This document shows positions 33,229 through 42,552 of a stretch of DNA of 64,000 nucleotides, in pieces; the first letter of the stretch is position 1, and each line of letters opens with the position of its first letter. The stretch is taken from the NCBI GenBank assembly GCA_964544955.1, contig CAZJEB010000003.1, positions 62,001-126,000 of the forward strand. Direction: 5' to 3'. The notes beneath the pieces were generated by a model that was not told where the DNA came from, made no database searches, and saw only the letters and a program-made list of their open reading frames with translations. Position numbers and translations under genes: made by a program. Origin of the DNA: JAAZPT01 sp964544955 (GTDB lineage Bacteria > Bacillota > Clostridia > Christensenellales > Aristaeellaceae).

Positions 33229-34260
33229 TTGGCTAAGCTAAGTATAATAAAAATAGCTGAAGAATCAGGGGTATCAACTGCTACAGTTTCAAGGGTTTTA
33301 AATAAGCCAGATAGCGTGGCAAAAGCTACTAAGGATAGGGTTTTGCAAACTATAAATAAATATGGTTATACTCCAAACAGTAGTTTGCTTAAAAAATCCA
33401 CCTACAAGCCAGAAATTGCTTTAATTGTTCCTGATATAAGCAACCCTTATTATGCATCCCTTGCTAGTACAATACAATGGGAATCTGCAAAAAGTGATTT
33501 AAATTTAAAAATTATACAAGTGGATAAGGATAGCTTTTTATCAGAAAACGAAGTTGATGATATTATGTTAGGTTCGCCCTATGGCATAATAATTTCAGGC
33601 CATGCAAGTTGTTGCATGAATCCAAACGCCTTTGAAAAAGTTATTAATAAATTTAGCCTCCATTCACCTGTTATTATAATAAATAGCATACATGAAGACT
33701 TAAATTGCGTATGTATATCAAGTGATTTGGAAGATGGTACAGAAAATGCAGTAAAACATTTGTATAACCTTGGCCATAAAAGGATAGCCCTTGTAGGTAG
33801 TGCAGAAAGAGGAACCGAAAGCAACACAAGGGAAAATGGATATTTGAGGCAAATGAAACAATTAGGCCTTGAAAAATATATTTACCCATTTACTGTTGGT
33901 AAAACTGCTGTTCATGGTCAAGCATGCATGTTGCAACTTTTACAAAATTATAAAGGAGTTAACCGGCCCACAGCAATTATTACTTATAATGACTTAGTTG
34001 CTTTAGGTGCTTTTAAGGAAATTAAAGCTCATGGCCTTAAAATACCTGAAGATATTGCGGTTGTAAGTTGTGATAACCAATTTTTTGCACCTTATATGGA
34101 TCCTGCTTTAACATCAAGCGAGTTACATATGAACGAAAACTGTGCTTATGCAGTTAAGCTACTTGTTGAAGCTAAAGGTCGCCCTTTAAAACCTTTTGCT
34201 ATTAAAAAGAAATCCACTTTAATAATAAGGGAAAGCTGTGGAGCATTAAACAAACAATAA
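33229..34260 (+). CDS. LacI-family transcriptional regulator
   Basis: 343 residues. The DNA-binding head reads 'IKIAEESGVSTATVSRVLNK' (residues 6-25), followed by a hinge and a sugar-binding type domain ('IALIVPDISNPYYASLAS', 'GHKRIALVGSAERGTESN', 'IPEDIAVVSCDNQFFAPYM'). The start is TTG at 33229, set by GAGGGGG 8 bases before; no ATG precedes the head. It follows the PfoR-like gene by 19 bases. Ligand unknown. Confidence 0.92.
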   Translation: MAKLSIIKIAEESGVSTATVSRVLNKPDSVAKATKDRVLQTINKYGYTPNSSLLKKSTYKPEIALIVPDISNPYYASLASTIQWESAKSDLNLKIIQVDKDSFLSENEVDDIMLGSPYGIIISGHASCCMNPNAFEKVINKFSLHSPVIIINSIHEDLNCVCISSDLEDGTENAVKHLYNLGHKRIALVGSAERGTESNTRENGYLRQMKQLGLEKYIYPFTVGKTAVHGQACMLQLLQNYKGVNRPTAIITYNDLVALGAFKEIKAHGLKIPEDIAVVSCDNQFFAPYMDPALTSSELHMNENCAYAVKLLVEAKGRPLKPFAIKKKSTLIIRESCGALNKQ

Positions 34261-34270
34261 TTTAAAGCAT

Positions 34271-34304
34271 AAAAATAGCCCTACTGTTTAGTAGGGCTAT
34301 TTTT
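34271..34304. terminator. Bidirectional terminator
   Basis: Perfect 14-bp stem (34271-34284 with 34291-34304). It ends the lacI transcript and its last base overlaps the stop codon of the convergent giant surface gene. Confidence 0.9.
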
Positions 34305-37300
34305 TACTTATCCCATGCTCTGTTTGTTTTGTTAACCTGGTTTGACCAGTCTTGACTATCAGGATTATTTATATTGTTCGGTAGTGAATATCCACTCTTT
34401 AGTGCTAGACCAATATCAGCATTGTAATAGCGTTCTCCACTCATAACATTTAAATTATTATAATAGCCAAAAGTATCATCACTTTCATTAAGTATTGAGC
34501 TTAGGAAAGGATATTGTGTATTCGGTTCTGTAATGGTAAAGCCTTCTGAAAGCTCTACTTTTAATGTATATGTTCCTGGATAAACATCAATAAACCTATA
34601 ATACCCGTTGCCATCGCTTGTTGTTGTATATACTTCATTGTTATCAACTTCAAGACTTAATTTTAAGTTTGCTATTGCAGGCTCACCCTCATCTGGTAAA
34701 CCATTTAAGTTTAGGTCTACCCATGCATAATCACCTACATATGCAGGTAAAACATAAACTATATCCTTATCACTTACAGATTCGGGCATTTTAACTGTTA
34801 TATTGCGTGATTTTCCCCTACCACTTGGGTTTGTGCTTTCAATAATATGTGGAATTTCCTCATACATTTTATCATCTTTTGCAACAAACAATTCCCCATC
34901 AAAGCCGTTTATTTCTATATAGTATTCCCCTGGTAGCAATTCATCAAAAACATAAATGCCATTTTCATCAGTTGTTGTTGATTTTACTAAAGTATTACTA
35001 TTTGCACTATATAGGTCTAAGTTTGTTCCTGATTTTACTTCTTTGTTACCCTCATTATCAAGCCAAACTTTACCACTAATTTTCATATAGGTAACAACGC
35101 CTGCACTTGCATTGCTAAACTCAGAGTTTTCAGTAACTATAACATCTTTCATTAAAAGAACATTATTGCCTAATTTATCTGCGCCCTCAACAAAAGTGCT
35201 TTCACCAACAGGAGCTGTTTTTGCACCTTCAGGTAAATTAAGAATAATTGTATATTTGCCAGGCCTTAAATTATCAATTGCTACTAACCCATTTGTATCG
35301 CTTATAGCCTCAGCAACAGAATTACCATTTAAATCCTCAATTATGCTAATATGAGAACCTTCAAAGTTCTTTTCACCTTCATCGTGTTTTCCACTTAAAT
35401 TTTCATCAAGCCATGTATGTACTTTAATTTTACCTGGTATAGTTGCACCAATTAGGGCGTTATCACTGCCTATTAATTTTGTTTGGTCAACATCATTGCT
35501 TTGTTCATTTAACCTAGACCACACAAGTAAATCTTTGTTTGTGCCATTTGAAAAGATATAATCTTTGGGGAGTTTTGAAGTTACTGTCAATTTACCAGGG
35601 CGGAGATTTTCAAAGCTAAATTCACCATTGCTGTTTGTTGTGATTTTTTTATCTTCTTGCTTAGCGTTACTTGATGTAAGGCTTATTGAAACATCTGTTA
35701 AATACTTTTCGCCATCATCCATAACGCCGTTGCCATTAACATCATGGTAGAAAACACCCTTATAGTTTGCTAGTTTTACAATGCCACCTAAAGGTGCTTC
35801 AAACTTATCTCCAACATTAAATATAAATGTATCGCTTATATATTCTAAACCAGGCGCTTTAAATGTATTTCCACCATCAACAAGCTCCGCAAATTCCATG
35901 TTATCAAATATTGTATACTTAATTTTATAGTCATTAGGCATAACTCCATCAAACTCATATTCGCCATTATTGTTTGATTGGGTTGTAAGTATTGTATTTC
36001 CATCAGCATCTAAAAGTTCAACATTTATAGCCTCAAAGCCAGGTTCATCAGAATCCATTAAACCGTTATCATTAAGGTCTTCAAATAATCTACCTTTTAT
36101 AATACCAGATAGTATCATTCCCGCATTTATTGATGTATTATCATTATTCATAATAACATCAACAGGGAATGTTACCCCATAACCATCTTCAATATGGCTT
36201 ATTGGGTTTGTAGAATCATCTTCTATAGCCAATCGCCTAACAAACATATGATCTGCCAAGGGTTCAATTTTTATTATAACCTTACCTTTGTACAAGCCAT
36301 CTATACGGTATTCACCTTTATTATTTGTTTTTGTTTCATATAGCATTGTGCCATTTTCATCAAAGGCAAACACTTTTACATTATTTACAGCTTTTTCGTT
36401 TTTATCAAGCAAGCCATCAAAATTTTTATCTATAAATACTTTACCGCCAATATTAACTTTTTTAGCAACACCAATAACTACAGAAGTTTCAACATTGTTT
36501 TCTATACGCACATTTGGTACAGAAAATTCCCTTCTATTCCCTCTTTGAACAAATTTGTTGCTATTAGATATATCACCACTACCAACAACTGTAAACTCGC
36601 TACCATCATCAGGAACTATAGCCCTTACTCTATAATTATTTTGCCTTAATGCTTGGAATGTAAAATTACCATTTTCATCTGTTTTAATTTTACCAAAGGA
36701 TGCATCAGTTGAATCCCTTATAACTTCAACTATTACGTTTTCAACGCCTTCTTCACCTTCATCAAAAACGCCATTATAGTTTACATCAAGGAATGCTTTA
36801 CCTACCAAAACACCCGGCTTTACAACACCTATATTTACATTTTTACGTTGTTCCCCCGCGGTAAGCATAAAGTTTCTATTTTCTTTATGCCCTGTATAAG
36901 GGGTAAAAACGCTCCTTATATCCCTATCGCCCTCTATTGTATATATGGCAAAAAGGTTAGTTTCTGGTATTTCAACTTTTAAATTATAAGTTCCATCTTT
37001 TATGTTTTCAAAATTCCAAATACCTGTATCATCTGTAGTAAAGGTATATTCTGCTTTACCTTTTTGACTTTTTAATGTGATATTTGCATTTGCAAAGCCT
37101 GCCTCTTCTTTTTCCATAATACCGTTGTTGTTTCCATCAAGCCAAACCTTACCACCAATTGATGATGCAGTTTGTAGGCCTGCTGCCAAACTTACAGTAT
37201 TATTTGATTCAAAATCAAAATAATCTGTATAACCAACATTATTCTCTGTGCTTGTAATGCTATTATTATTTACATCAAATTTTTTACCTTGATTAGAGAA

Positions 37301-37945
37301 CCAATAGCTTTGAGGGGCAGTAAATCTTAGCCTATAATTTCCTGGCTCAATACCTTCTACAACTATATTCTGTTCACTTGTATATGCAGATTTTATTACA
37401 ACATCATAATTATCAACAACTTCAACAAGCACATTTGGTAAAAGTAGTTCATACCTTCCTTTATTACCATTATTATTATCATCTAAAAAAGCAGCAACTT
37501 CTAGCTTTGCAGATGTTTGATAGTTTAAAATGCTTTGGTTATCATTTCTTATTGCAAACCCTGGGCTATATTTATAATTGTTGCCATCTATTAGACCTAA
37601 GCTTGCTTCAGCAAATTTTACAGGTATATAGTTTTCGTTGTTTTCTACCTTTATTCTATACAATTCTCCAGCAACAACTTCAAAAGCAAAATTGCCTTGT
37701 GAATCGGTATTTGCAGCTAAAAAATCAAACCAAATATCATCTTCCTTGTTTTGCAAAATAATTAATTGGTCAGCAAGGGGCGTAGAGCCATCCAACAAGG
37801 CTGTACCTGTTAATTTAACCTTTGATTGTGCTTCTGTGTTACTTACCACATTAGTATCCAATACATTGGCCATGGAAATTTCCCCTGCCATTGCTGTGGT
37901 TGTCACCAACAACAAAATTAATAATATATATAATAAACGACGCAT
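34304..37945 (-). CDS. Giant secreted protein of SdrD_B-like modules
   Basis: 1213 residues. Signal peptide (MRRLLYILLILLLV..., cut near residue 20). Nine modules of 110-118 residues begin near residues 149, 265, 381, 499, 617, 729, 839, 957 and 1071. Most start G-K-V-W/F-L/I-D followed by a loop of the form D-x-N-x-N-G-x-x-D-x-x-E, an EF-hand-like calcium site (for example DVNGNGVMDDGE, near 735), and close with G-x-Y-x-F-x-x-L-x-P-G-x-Y. An additional degenerate module lies at about 44-115. This is the SdrD_B/prealbumin-like architecture of rod-like surface proteins stiffened by calcium. The C-terminus (after about 1180) has no sorting motif, membrane span or known wall-binding domain, so attachment is unexplained. 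Good GGAG before the ATG; single-gene transcript. Confidence 0.88.
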   Translation of the reverse strand: MRRLLYILLILLLVTTTAMAGEISMANVLDTNVVSNTEAQSKVKLTGTALLDGSTPLADQLIILQNKEDDIWFDFLAANTDSQGNFAFEVVAGELYRIKVENNENYIPVKFAEASLGLIDGNNYKYSPGFAIRNDNQSILNYQTSAKLEVAAFLDDNNNGNKGRYELLLPNVLVEVVDNYDVVIKSAYTSEQNIVVEGIEPGNYRLRFTAPQSYWFSNQGKKFDVNNNSITSTENNVGYTDYFDFESNNTVSLAAGLQTASSIGGKVWLDGNNNGIMEKEEAGFANANITLKSQKGKAEYTFTTDDTGIWNFENIKDGTYNLKVEIPETNLFAIYTIEGDRDIRSVFTPYTGHKENRNFMLTAGEQRKNVNIGVVKPGVLVGKAFLDVNYNGVFDEGEEGVENVIVEVIRDSTDASFGKIKTDENGNFTFQALRQNNYRVRAIVPDDGSEFTVVGSGDISNSNKFVQRGNRREFSVPNVRIENNVETSVVIGVAKKVNIGGKVFIDKNFDGLLDKNEKAVNNVKVFAFDENGTMLYETKTNNKGEYRIDGLYKGKVIIKIEPLADHMFVRRLAIEDDSTNPISHIEDGYGVTFPVDVIMNNDNTSINAGMILSGIIKGRLFEDLNDNGLMDSDEPGFEAINVELLDADGNTILTTQSNNNGEYEFDGVMPNDYKIKYTIFDNMEFAELVDGGNTFKAPGLEYISDTFIFNVGDKFEAPLGGIVKLANYKGVFYHDVNGNGVMDDGEKYLTDVSISLTSSNAKQEDKKITTNSNGEFSFENLRPGKLTVTSKLPKDYIFSNGTNKDLLVWSRLNEQSNDVDQTKLIGSDNALIGATIPGKIKVHTWLDENLSGKHDEGEKNFEGSHISIIEDLNGNSVAEAISDTNGLVAIDNLRPGKYTIILNLPEGAKTAPVGESTFVEGADKLGNNVLLMKDVIVTENSEFSNASAGVVTYMKISGKVWLDNEGNKEVKSGTNLDLYSANSNTLVKSTTTDENGIYVFDELLPGEYYIEINGFDGELFVAKDDKMYEEIPHIIESTNPSGRGKSRNITVKMPESVSDKDIVYVLPAYVGDYAWVDLNLNGLPDEGEPAIANLKLSLEVDNNEVYTTTSDGNGYYRFIDVYPGTYTLKVELSEGFTITEPNTQYPFLSSILNESDDTFGYYNNLNVMSGERYYNADIGLALKSGYSLPNNINNPDSQDWSNQVNKTNRAWDK

Positions 37946-38052
37946 TTAAACATATCTCCTTAAAGCAAAATATTAGTTATACTTTACCATAAAACATACC
38001 CTTATGCAATTAATTAGGCCACTTATAAAGAATAATGCTATAAAATTTACAC

Positions 38053-38081
38053 ATAAAAAAAAGAGGCTTAAAGCCTCTTTA
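38053..38081 (-). terminator. Rho-independent terminator of the ferredoxin gene
   Basis: 9-bp stem (38060-38068 with 38072-38080), 3-nt loop, T-run on the minus strand. It lies 12 bases after the ferredoxin stop. Confidence 0.85.
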
Positions 38082-38092
38082 CACTGTTATTA

Positions 38093-38260
38093 TTATGCTG
38101 GGTTAGGAGCATCAACAGGGCAAACACCAGCGCAAGCACCACAATCGATACAAGCATCAGCGTCGATTACATAGATATCACCTTCAGAAATAGCTTCTGT
38201 TGGGCATTCTGGTTGGCAAGCACCACATGCGATGCAGTCATCATTAATTACATATGCCAT
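38093..38260 (-). CDS. Clostridial-type 2[4Fe-4S] ferredoxin
   Basis: 55 residues with two full cluster motifs: 'CIACGACQPECP' and 'CIDCGACAGVCP'. Length and spacing match the classical ferredoxin of anaerobic Firmicutes, the main low-potential electron carrier of the cytosol. The ATG at 38260 follows GGAGG by 7 bases; upstream in-frame starts would add 25 residues with no relation to the family. It is a single gene with its own terminator. Confidence 0.95.
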   Translation of the reverse strand: MAYVINDDCIACGACQPECPTEAISEGDIYVIDADACIDCGACAGVCPVDAPNPA

Positions 38261-38385
38261 AAAATATCCTCCTAAATTAATATAAGTTATGCAAGCATAA
38301 GCTATAAACCTTAGTTGCTTTATATATGTTAACATGTATATAATTTGTTAGTCAAGACAAACAATTGTGATTTTATTATTTTAAG

Positions 38386-38415
38386 TTGATAATTTTATAT
38401 GTTACATGTTATAAT
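38386..38415 (+). promoter_or_regulatory. Promoter of the degV gene
   Basis: TTGATA (38386-38391), 18-bp spacer, TATAAT (38410-38415) with TGT directly before it (extended -10). The ATG lies 38 bases downstream. Confidence 0.65.
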
Positions 38416-38453
38416 TAATACCTAAATTATTTTAAGCATTTTGGAGGATGGAA

Positions 38454-39335
38454 ATGTACGAACTTACTTGCTGTTCCACAGCAGATATGCCACAGAGCTT
38501 TTTTGATAATAGAAATATAAAATATGCTATGTTTCACTACCTTATGAACGGTGAAGAATACCCTGATGACTTAGGCAAAACAATGAGTTTTGACGAGTTT
38601 TATAATAGAATAGAAAAAGGCGCTATGCCTACCACATCTCAAGTAAACGTAGAGCAATATACTGAAATGTTTACCCCTATATTAAAGGCTGGTAAAGATA
38701 TTTTGCACATTTGTTTATCATCTGGAATATCTGGATCATATAACAGCGCAATAATTGCACAAAATAATTTACAAAAAAAATATCCTGATAGGAAAATATA
38801 TGTAGTTGATAGCTTAGCTGCATCATCTGGTTATGGTTTACTTGTAACACTAGCAGCTGATAAAAGGGATGAAGGCATTGGCATTGAAGAGCTTTATACT
38901 TGGCTTGAAGAAAACAAATTAAATATTCACCATTGGTTTTTCACAAACGATTTAACCCATTTAAAGCGCGGTGGCCGTGTTTCAGCAACAAGCGCAGCAT
39001 TGGGCAACTTGCTTAACATTTGCCCATTAATGAACGTTAGCAACGCCGGCAAACTTATACCCCGCGAAAAAATAAGAGGTACAAAAAAAGTTTTAAAAGA
39101 AATGTTCAAAATGATGCAAACCCATGCCGAAGGTGGAAATAACTATAATAGCTATTGTTACATTAGTAACTCTTTAAGGCAAGAACTTGCAGAAGAGCTT
39201 GCTGGCATGATAGAAGCAGAGTTCCCTAAATTAAAAGGCAAAGTTATGATAAACAGTATAGGTACAGTTATAGGTGCACATACAGGCCCTGGAACTGTTG
39301 CATTATTCTTTGTTGGCGATAAACGAATAGACTAA
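38454..39335 (+). CDS. DegV-family fatty-acid-binding protein
   Basis: 293 residues. Family blocks: 'TCCSTADMPQSFFDNRNIKY' at the N-terminus, 'TTSQVNVEQY', 'LSSGISGSYNSA' (the serine-rich lipid-head pocket), 'VVDSLAASSGYG' and 'TNDLTHLKRGGRVSATSAAL'. DegV/FakB proteins hold a fatty acid and present it to the FakA kinase, which phosphorylates it for phospholipid synthesis. No fakA is nearby, as is usual. The ATG at 38454 lies 6 bases after GGAGG; the ATG at 38448 is too close to it. Confidence 0.92.
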   Translation: MYELTCCSTADMPQSFFDNRNIKYAMFHYLMNGEEYPDDLGKTMSFDEFYNRIEKGAMPTTSQVNVEQYTEMFTPILKAGKDILHICLSSGISGSYNSAIIAQNNLQKKYPDRKIYVVDSLAASSGYGLLVTLAADKRDEGIGIEELYTWLEENKLNIHHWFFTNDLTHLKRGGRVSATSAALGNLLNICPLMNVSNAGKLIPREKIRGTKKVLKEMFKMMQTHAEGGNNYNSYCYISNSLRQELAEELAGMIEAEFPKLKGKVMINSIGTVIGAHTGPGTVALFFVGDKRID

Positions 39336-39358
39336 GAGCTGAAAAGCTCTTTTTATTT
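39334..39358 (+). terminator. Short Rho-independent terminator
   Basis: Seven-bp stem (39334-39340 with 39345-39351) closed by GAAA, then T's. It overlaps the degV stop codon. Confidence 0.75.
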
Positions 39359-39375
39359 TAATTAAATTATTATTA

Positions 39376-39384
39376 TGTTATAAT
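39376..39384 (+). promoter_or_regulatory. Extended -10 promoter of the LCP-Nudix run
   Basis: TGT-TATAAT, 32 bases before the ATG at 39417. No clear -35. Confidence 0.5.
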
Positions 39385-39416
39385 ACTAATAATATTTTAA
39401 AACCTTGGAGGTTTAT

Positions 39417-40337
39417 ATGTTAAAAAAAATAATAGCAATTGTTTTAATATTTATACTTGCTTTTACAAGCATGGCTTTTGCCGAAAACCAAGATCCAACC
39501 CCTATTACCCCCTATACTTTGGATACTGTACCTTTAAATAACGAAGGCCAACACCATTATTTGTTGCTATGTACAGACCAATGGGATTTTAACCCCAACC
39601 GTTTAGGCAATACAGATGGAATACTTTTGCTTACATTGGATACACGGGTTAAAAGGGTTATGTTAACCTCCTTTTCAAGGGATATATTAGTACAAAGGCC
39701 AGATGGAGTTATAGGTAGAATTACTTTTATAGCAAAAAACTATGGCCCTGAAGCCTTATGCGATATTATGAGCACACACTTTGGTGTTAAGATTGAAAAG
39801 TATATACTTTTTGATATGAAACACGTTGAAAACATAATAGACCATATAGGTGGTGTTGATATAGAAGTTAACAATGCAGAGGCAAGATATTTAAAAAGGT
39901 ATGCTATACCAAGGGATTCCACGATACCACAAATGGATTTAGAAGGTAAATACCTATTTGATGGCCATGCCTCAGTTATATATATGAGAATACGCAAAGT
40001 TGGTAATGGTGACTATGGTAGAACACAAAGGGTTAGAACAGTATTAAGTACAATTGCTGATAAGTGCAAGGTTATGGACGCAAAACAAGCTGAGGACCTT
40101 TTAGGTGCAATTATAGATAATATAGGGTTAACAAATTTATCTTTAGCAGATATGTTTACAGCATTAGGCTATGCCCTAGATTTGCGTGGTGCAGAGGTAA
40201 AACAGCTTAGTATACCAGGCAGCGATGCCCATAAAGTTATAATGTATGCAGGTATGATAGTTATGGATTTAGATTATGATAAAGCGCGAAAATCCATATC
40301 AGATTTTTTAGGGGACTCCTTCTTAGTTGTAGATTAA
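39417..40337 (+). CDS. LytR-CpsA-Psr (LCP) family protein
   Basis: 306 residues. A signal peptide (cut near A-F-A, residue 23) is followed by the LCP domain: 'HHYLLLCTDQWDFNPNRLGN', 'TDGILLLTLDTRVKRVMLTS', 'SFSRDILVQ' (catalytic-pocket Arg), and 'IDHIGGVDIEVNNAEARY'. LCP enzymes attach wall polymers (teichoic acid or capsule) from the lipid carrier to peptidoglycan outside the cell. In this case the N-terminus is a cleavable-looking signal rather than a membrane anchor with a cytoplasmic tail. The ATG at 39417 follows GGAGG; a TTG 12 bases upstream is rejected as it precedes the site. Its stop overlaps the next start. Confidence 0.88.
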   Translation: MLKKIIAIVLIFILAFTSMAFAENQDPTPITPYTLDTVPLNNEGQHHYLLLCTDQWDFNPNRLGNTDGILLLTLDTRVKRVMLTSFSRDILVQRPDGVIGRITFIAKNYGPEALCDIMSTHFGVKIEKYILFDMKHVENIIDHIGGVDIEVNNAEARYLKRYAIPRDSTIPQMDLEGKYLFDGHASVIYMRIRKVGNGDYGRTQRVRTVLSTIADKCKVMDAKQAEDLLGAIIDNIGLTNLSLADMFTALGYALDLRGAEVKQLSIPGSDAHKVIMYAGMIVMDLDYDKARKSISDFLGDSFLVVD

Positions 40338-40927
40338 TGAATAATATTATTGATAATATAAAAAGCTTTAAAAGCAATATTGTACAAGAGATTAGTGATA
40401 AGGATATTATTTTATTCCATTTAGAGAATAACCCTAAGTGTTTTACCCGTGAAAGTACAACAGCCCATATTACTACTGCTGCTTGGGTAGTTAATAAAAC
40501 TTGGGATAAGGTGCTTATGGTATACCACAACATATATAAGTCTTATTCATGGACGGGTGGCCATGCAGATGGCGATAAAAACTTATTAAATGTTGCCATA
40601 AAGGAAGTTGAAGAAGAAACTGGGCTAAGTAAATTAAAAATAATAAGCGAAAAACCTATTTCCTTAGAAATACTAACTGTTGATGGACATATTAAAAGAG
40701 GTAGCTATGTATCAAGCCACCTTCACCTAAACATAAGCTATTTGTTTGAAGCAGATGCGCAAGATAAATTAAGGGTTAAACCTGATGAAAATAGCGATGT
40801 AAAATGGTTGCCTTTGGATAGTTTGGATAAATATGTAAATGAAAAATGGATGCTAGAAAACATATATAATAAGCTTATAAAAAGATGTGCTGAAATTAGG
40901 AGAAATTATGAGCGACCTTGCATTTGA
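40337..40927 (+). CDS. Nudix hydrolase
   Basis: 196 residues. The Nudix box is 'GGHADGDKNLLNVAIKEVEE' followed by ETGL: the helix glutamates needed for metal are present, while the early Glu of the usual G-x5-E is replaced (D-K), so activity may differ. A central Nudix domain with a leading helix region (1-45) resembles the 'NUDIX domain / isopentenyl-diphosphate-isomerase-like' group. It starts at the TAATG overlap with the LCP gene and has no ribosome-binding site of its own, so translation is coupled. Substrate unknown. Confidence 0.87.
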   Translation: MNNIIDNIKSFKSNIVQEISDKDIILFHLENNPKCFTRESTTAHITTAAWVVNKTWDKVLMVYHNIYKSYSWTGGHADGDKNLLNVAIKEVEEETGLSKLKIISEKPISLEILTVDGHIKRGSYVSSHLHLNISYLFEADAQDKLRVKPDENSDVKWLPLDSLDKYVNEKWMLENIYNKLIKRCAEIRRNYERPCI

Positions 40928-41378
40928 ATTTGATAACAACTTTTTTGTATATAGAGTTGGAGCCCTTATTATTAGAAACAATAAATTGCTTATGGCTACA
41001 AACCCTAATGTAACCTTTTACTATACAGTAGGTGGCCGTGTTTTGTTTGGCGAAACATCTGAAGAGGCAGTAGTTAGGGAAGTACGCGAGGAAATTGGCA
41101 TTGAGCTTGAAATAGAAAGGCTTGTATATGTAAACGAATGTTTTTACAGAATTGGTAAAAATAAAATGTTTGCCCATGAAATAGCTTTGTACTATATTAT
41201 GAAAGATGATGATGCCCTAGATAATATAACTATGACATATGTGGATGGAACTTATAAAAACACACTTAAATGGTTTGATATAGCCGATTTAAATAAGCAA
41301 CATATTTACCCTGAGTTTTTACAAACAGAGCTACTCAACATAGGTAAAAACATAAAACACATAATAAGTAAATCTTAA
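40908..41378 (+). CDS. Nudix hydrolase (second)
   Basis: 156 residues with a standard Nudix box: 'GGRVLFGETSEEAVVREVRE' then EIG. The fold begins 'VYRVGALIIRNNKLLMA', as in small house-cleaning nucleotide hydrolases. The ATG at 40908, with AGGAG 5 bases before, overlaps the end of the first Nudix gene by 20 bases. An upstream GTG at 40887 would include the ribosome-binding site. Two Nudix genes in a row on unrelated sequences suggest no recent duplication. Substrate unknown. Confidence 0.88.
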   Translation: MSDLAFEFDNNFFVYRVGALIIRNNKLLMATNPNVTFYYTVGGRVLFGETSEEAVVREVREEIGIELEIERLVYVNECFYRIGKNKMFAHEIALYYIMKDDDALDNITMTYVDGTYKNTLKWFDIADLNKQHIYPEFLQTELLNIGKNIKHIISKS

Positions 41379-41382
41379 TAAT

Positions 41383-41413
41383 AAAAAAGCGTTGATATAT
41401 ATCAACGCTTTTT
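41383..41413. terminator. Bidirectional terminator
   Basis: A perfect 22-nt palindrome (41388-41409) with A's before and T's after. It separates the second Nudix gene from the convergent recA. Confidence 0.88.
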
Positions 41414-41416
41414 ATT

Positions 41417-42544
41417 TTATTCATCTAATTCATCTAGAAGTTCAAAATCTGGATCTTCATCCACTACTGAATCTTCATCCTCAAAACCGCCACCATTAGC
41501 TAATATTTTCTTTTCACTAATTTCTGCGCGGATAATTGCATCAACTTCTGTAGCAATATCTGGATTTTCTTTTAAGAATATCCTTGCATTTTCCCTACCT
41601 TGACCAATTTTTTGATCATCATAGGAGAACCATGCACCACTCTTTTTAATAATATCCCTTTCAACTGCCATATCTAGTAAAGTACCTTCTTTACTAATAC
41701 CTTCACCAAATATAATATCAAATTCACAGGTACGGAATGGTGGCGCAACTTTATTTTTGCTTATTTTTACCTTTGTGCGGCTACCAACAACATCTTGCCC
41801 AAGTTTTAATTGCTCGCCCCTTCTTACTTCCATACGTACAGATGCATAGAATTTTAAAGCACGGCCACCTGGTGTTACCTCTGGGTTACCAAACATAATA
41901 CCAACCTTTTCACGTAATTGGTTTATAAATATAACAGCTGTATCTGTTTTGTTTACAATACCGCTTAATTTACGTAGAGCTTGGCTCATAAGCCTTGCTT
42001 GAACGCCTATAAAACTTGCGCCCATTTCGCCTTCAATTTCAGCCCTCGGCACTAAGGCTGCAACGCTATCTATAACCAATGCATCAACTGCGCCACTTCT
42101 AATAAGCATTTCTGCTATTTCAAGGGCTTGTTCACCATTGTCAGGTTGGGATATATAAAGGTTGTCAATATCAACGCCTATATTTTTAGCATAAACAGGG
42201 TCAAGGGCATGTTCAGCATCTATAAAAGCACAAATGCCGCCCCTTCTTTGGGCTTCTGCAATAACATGTAATGCAACGGTTGTTTTACCAGAACTTTCAG
42301 GCCCATATATTTCAGTAATTCTACCACGTGGAATACCGCCAACACCTAATACCATATCTAGCCCTAAATCTCCAGTGGGTATAACGTTTATATCCTGCAT
42401 GGGGGTATCACCATACTTTAATATAGCGCCCTTTCCATAAGCCTTTTGCACATCATTTAAAGCCCTTGTCATAGCTTCTAACTTTTGTGAATTTCCTGTT
42501 GCTTTTGCGTCAACTATTGTTTTTTCAGCCTTTTTTCTTGCCAT
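41417..42544 (-). CDS. recA: Recombinase RecA
   Basis: 375 residues. Walker A 'GPESSGKTT', Walker B 'ALVIDSVAAL', the DNA-binding loop 'FINQLREKVGIMFGNPEV' with 'TPGGRALKFYASVR', and the acidic C-terminal tail (E-D-E-D-S-V-V-D-E-D) are all present. It forms filaments on single-stranded DNA for strand exchange and triggers LexA self-cleavage. It is the third gene of rimO-pgsA-recA; no LexA box is evident near the rimO promoter, and none is seen just before recA. GGAGG precedes the ATG. Confidence 0.98.
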   Translation of the reverse strand: MARKKAEKTIVDAKATGNSQKLEAMTRALNDVQKAYGKGAILKYGDTPMQDINVIPTGDLGLDMVLGVGGIPRGRITEIYGPESSGKTTVALHVIAEAQRRGGICAFIDAEHALDPVYAKNIGVDIDNLYISQPDNGEQALEIAEMLIRSGAVDALVIDSVAALVPRAEIEGEMGASFIGVQARLMSQALRKLSGIVNKTDTAVIFINQLREKVGIMFGNPEVTPGGRALKFYASVRMEVRRGEQLKLGQDVVGSRTKVKISKNKVAPPFRTCEFDIIFGEGISKEGTLLDMAVERDIIKKSGAWFSYDDQKIGQGRENARIFLKENPDIATEVDAIIRAEISEKKILANGGGFEDEDSVVDEDPDFELLDELDE

Positions 42545-42552
42545 GTTTCCTC

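Noticed and set aside
34304..37945. CRISPR-like or satellite repeat array
   Set aside because: Repetition is at protein level with a period near 345 bases and diverged DNA; it is a modular protein gene.
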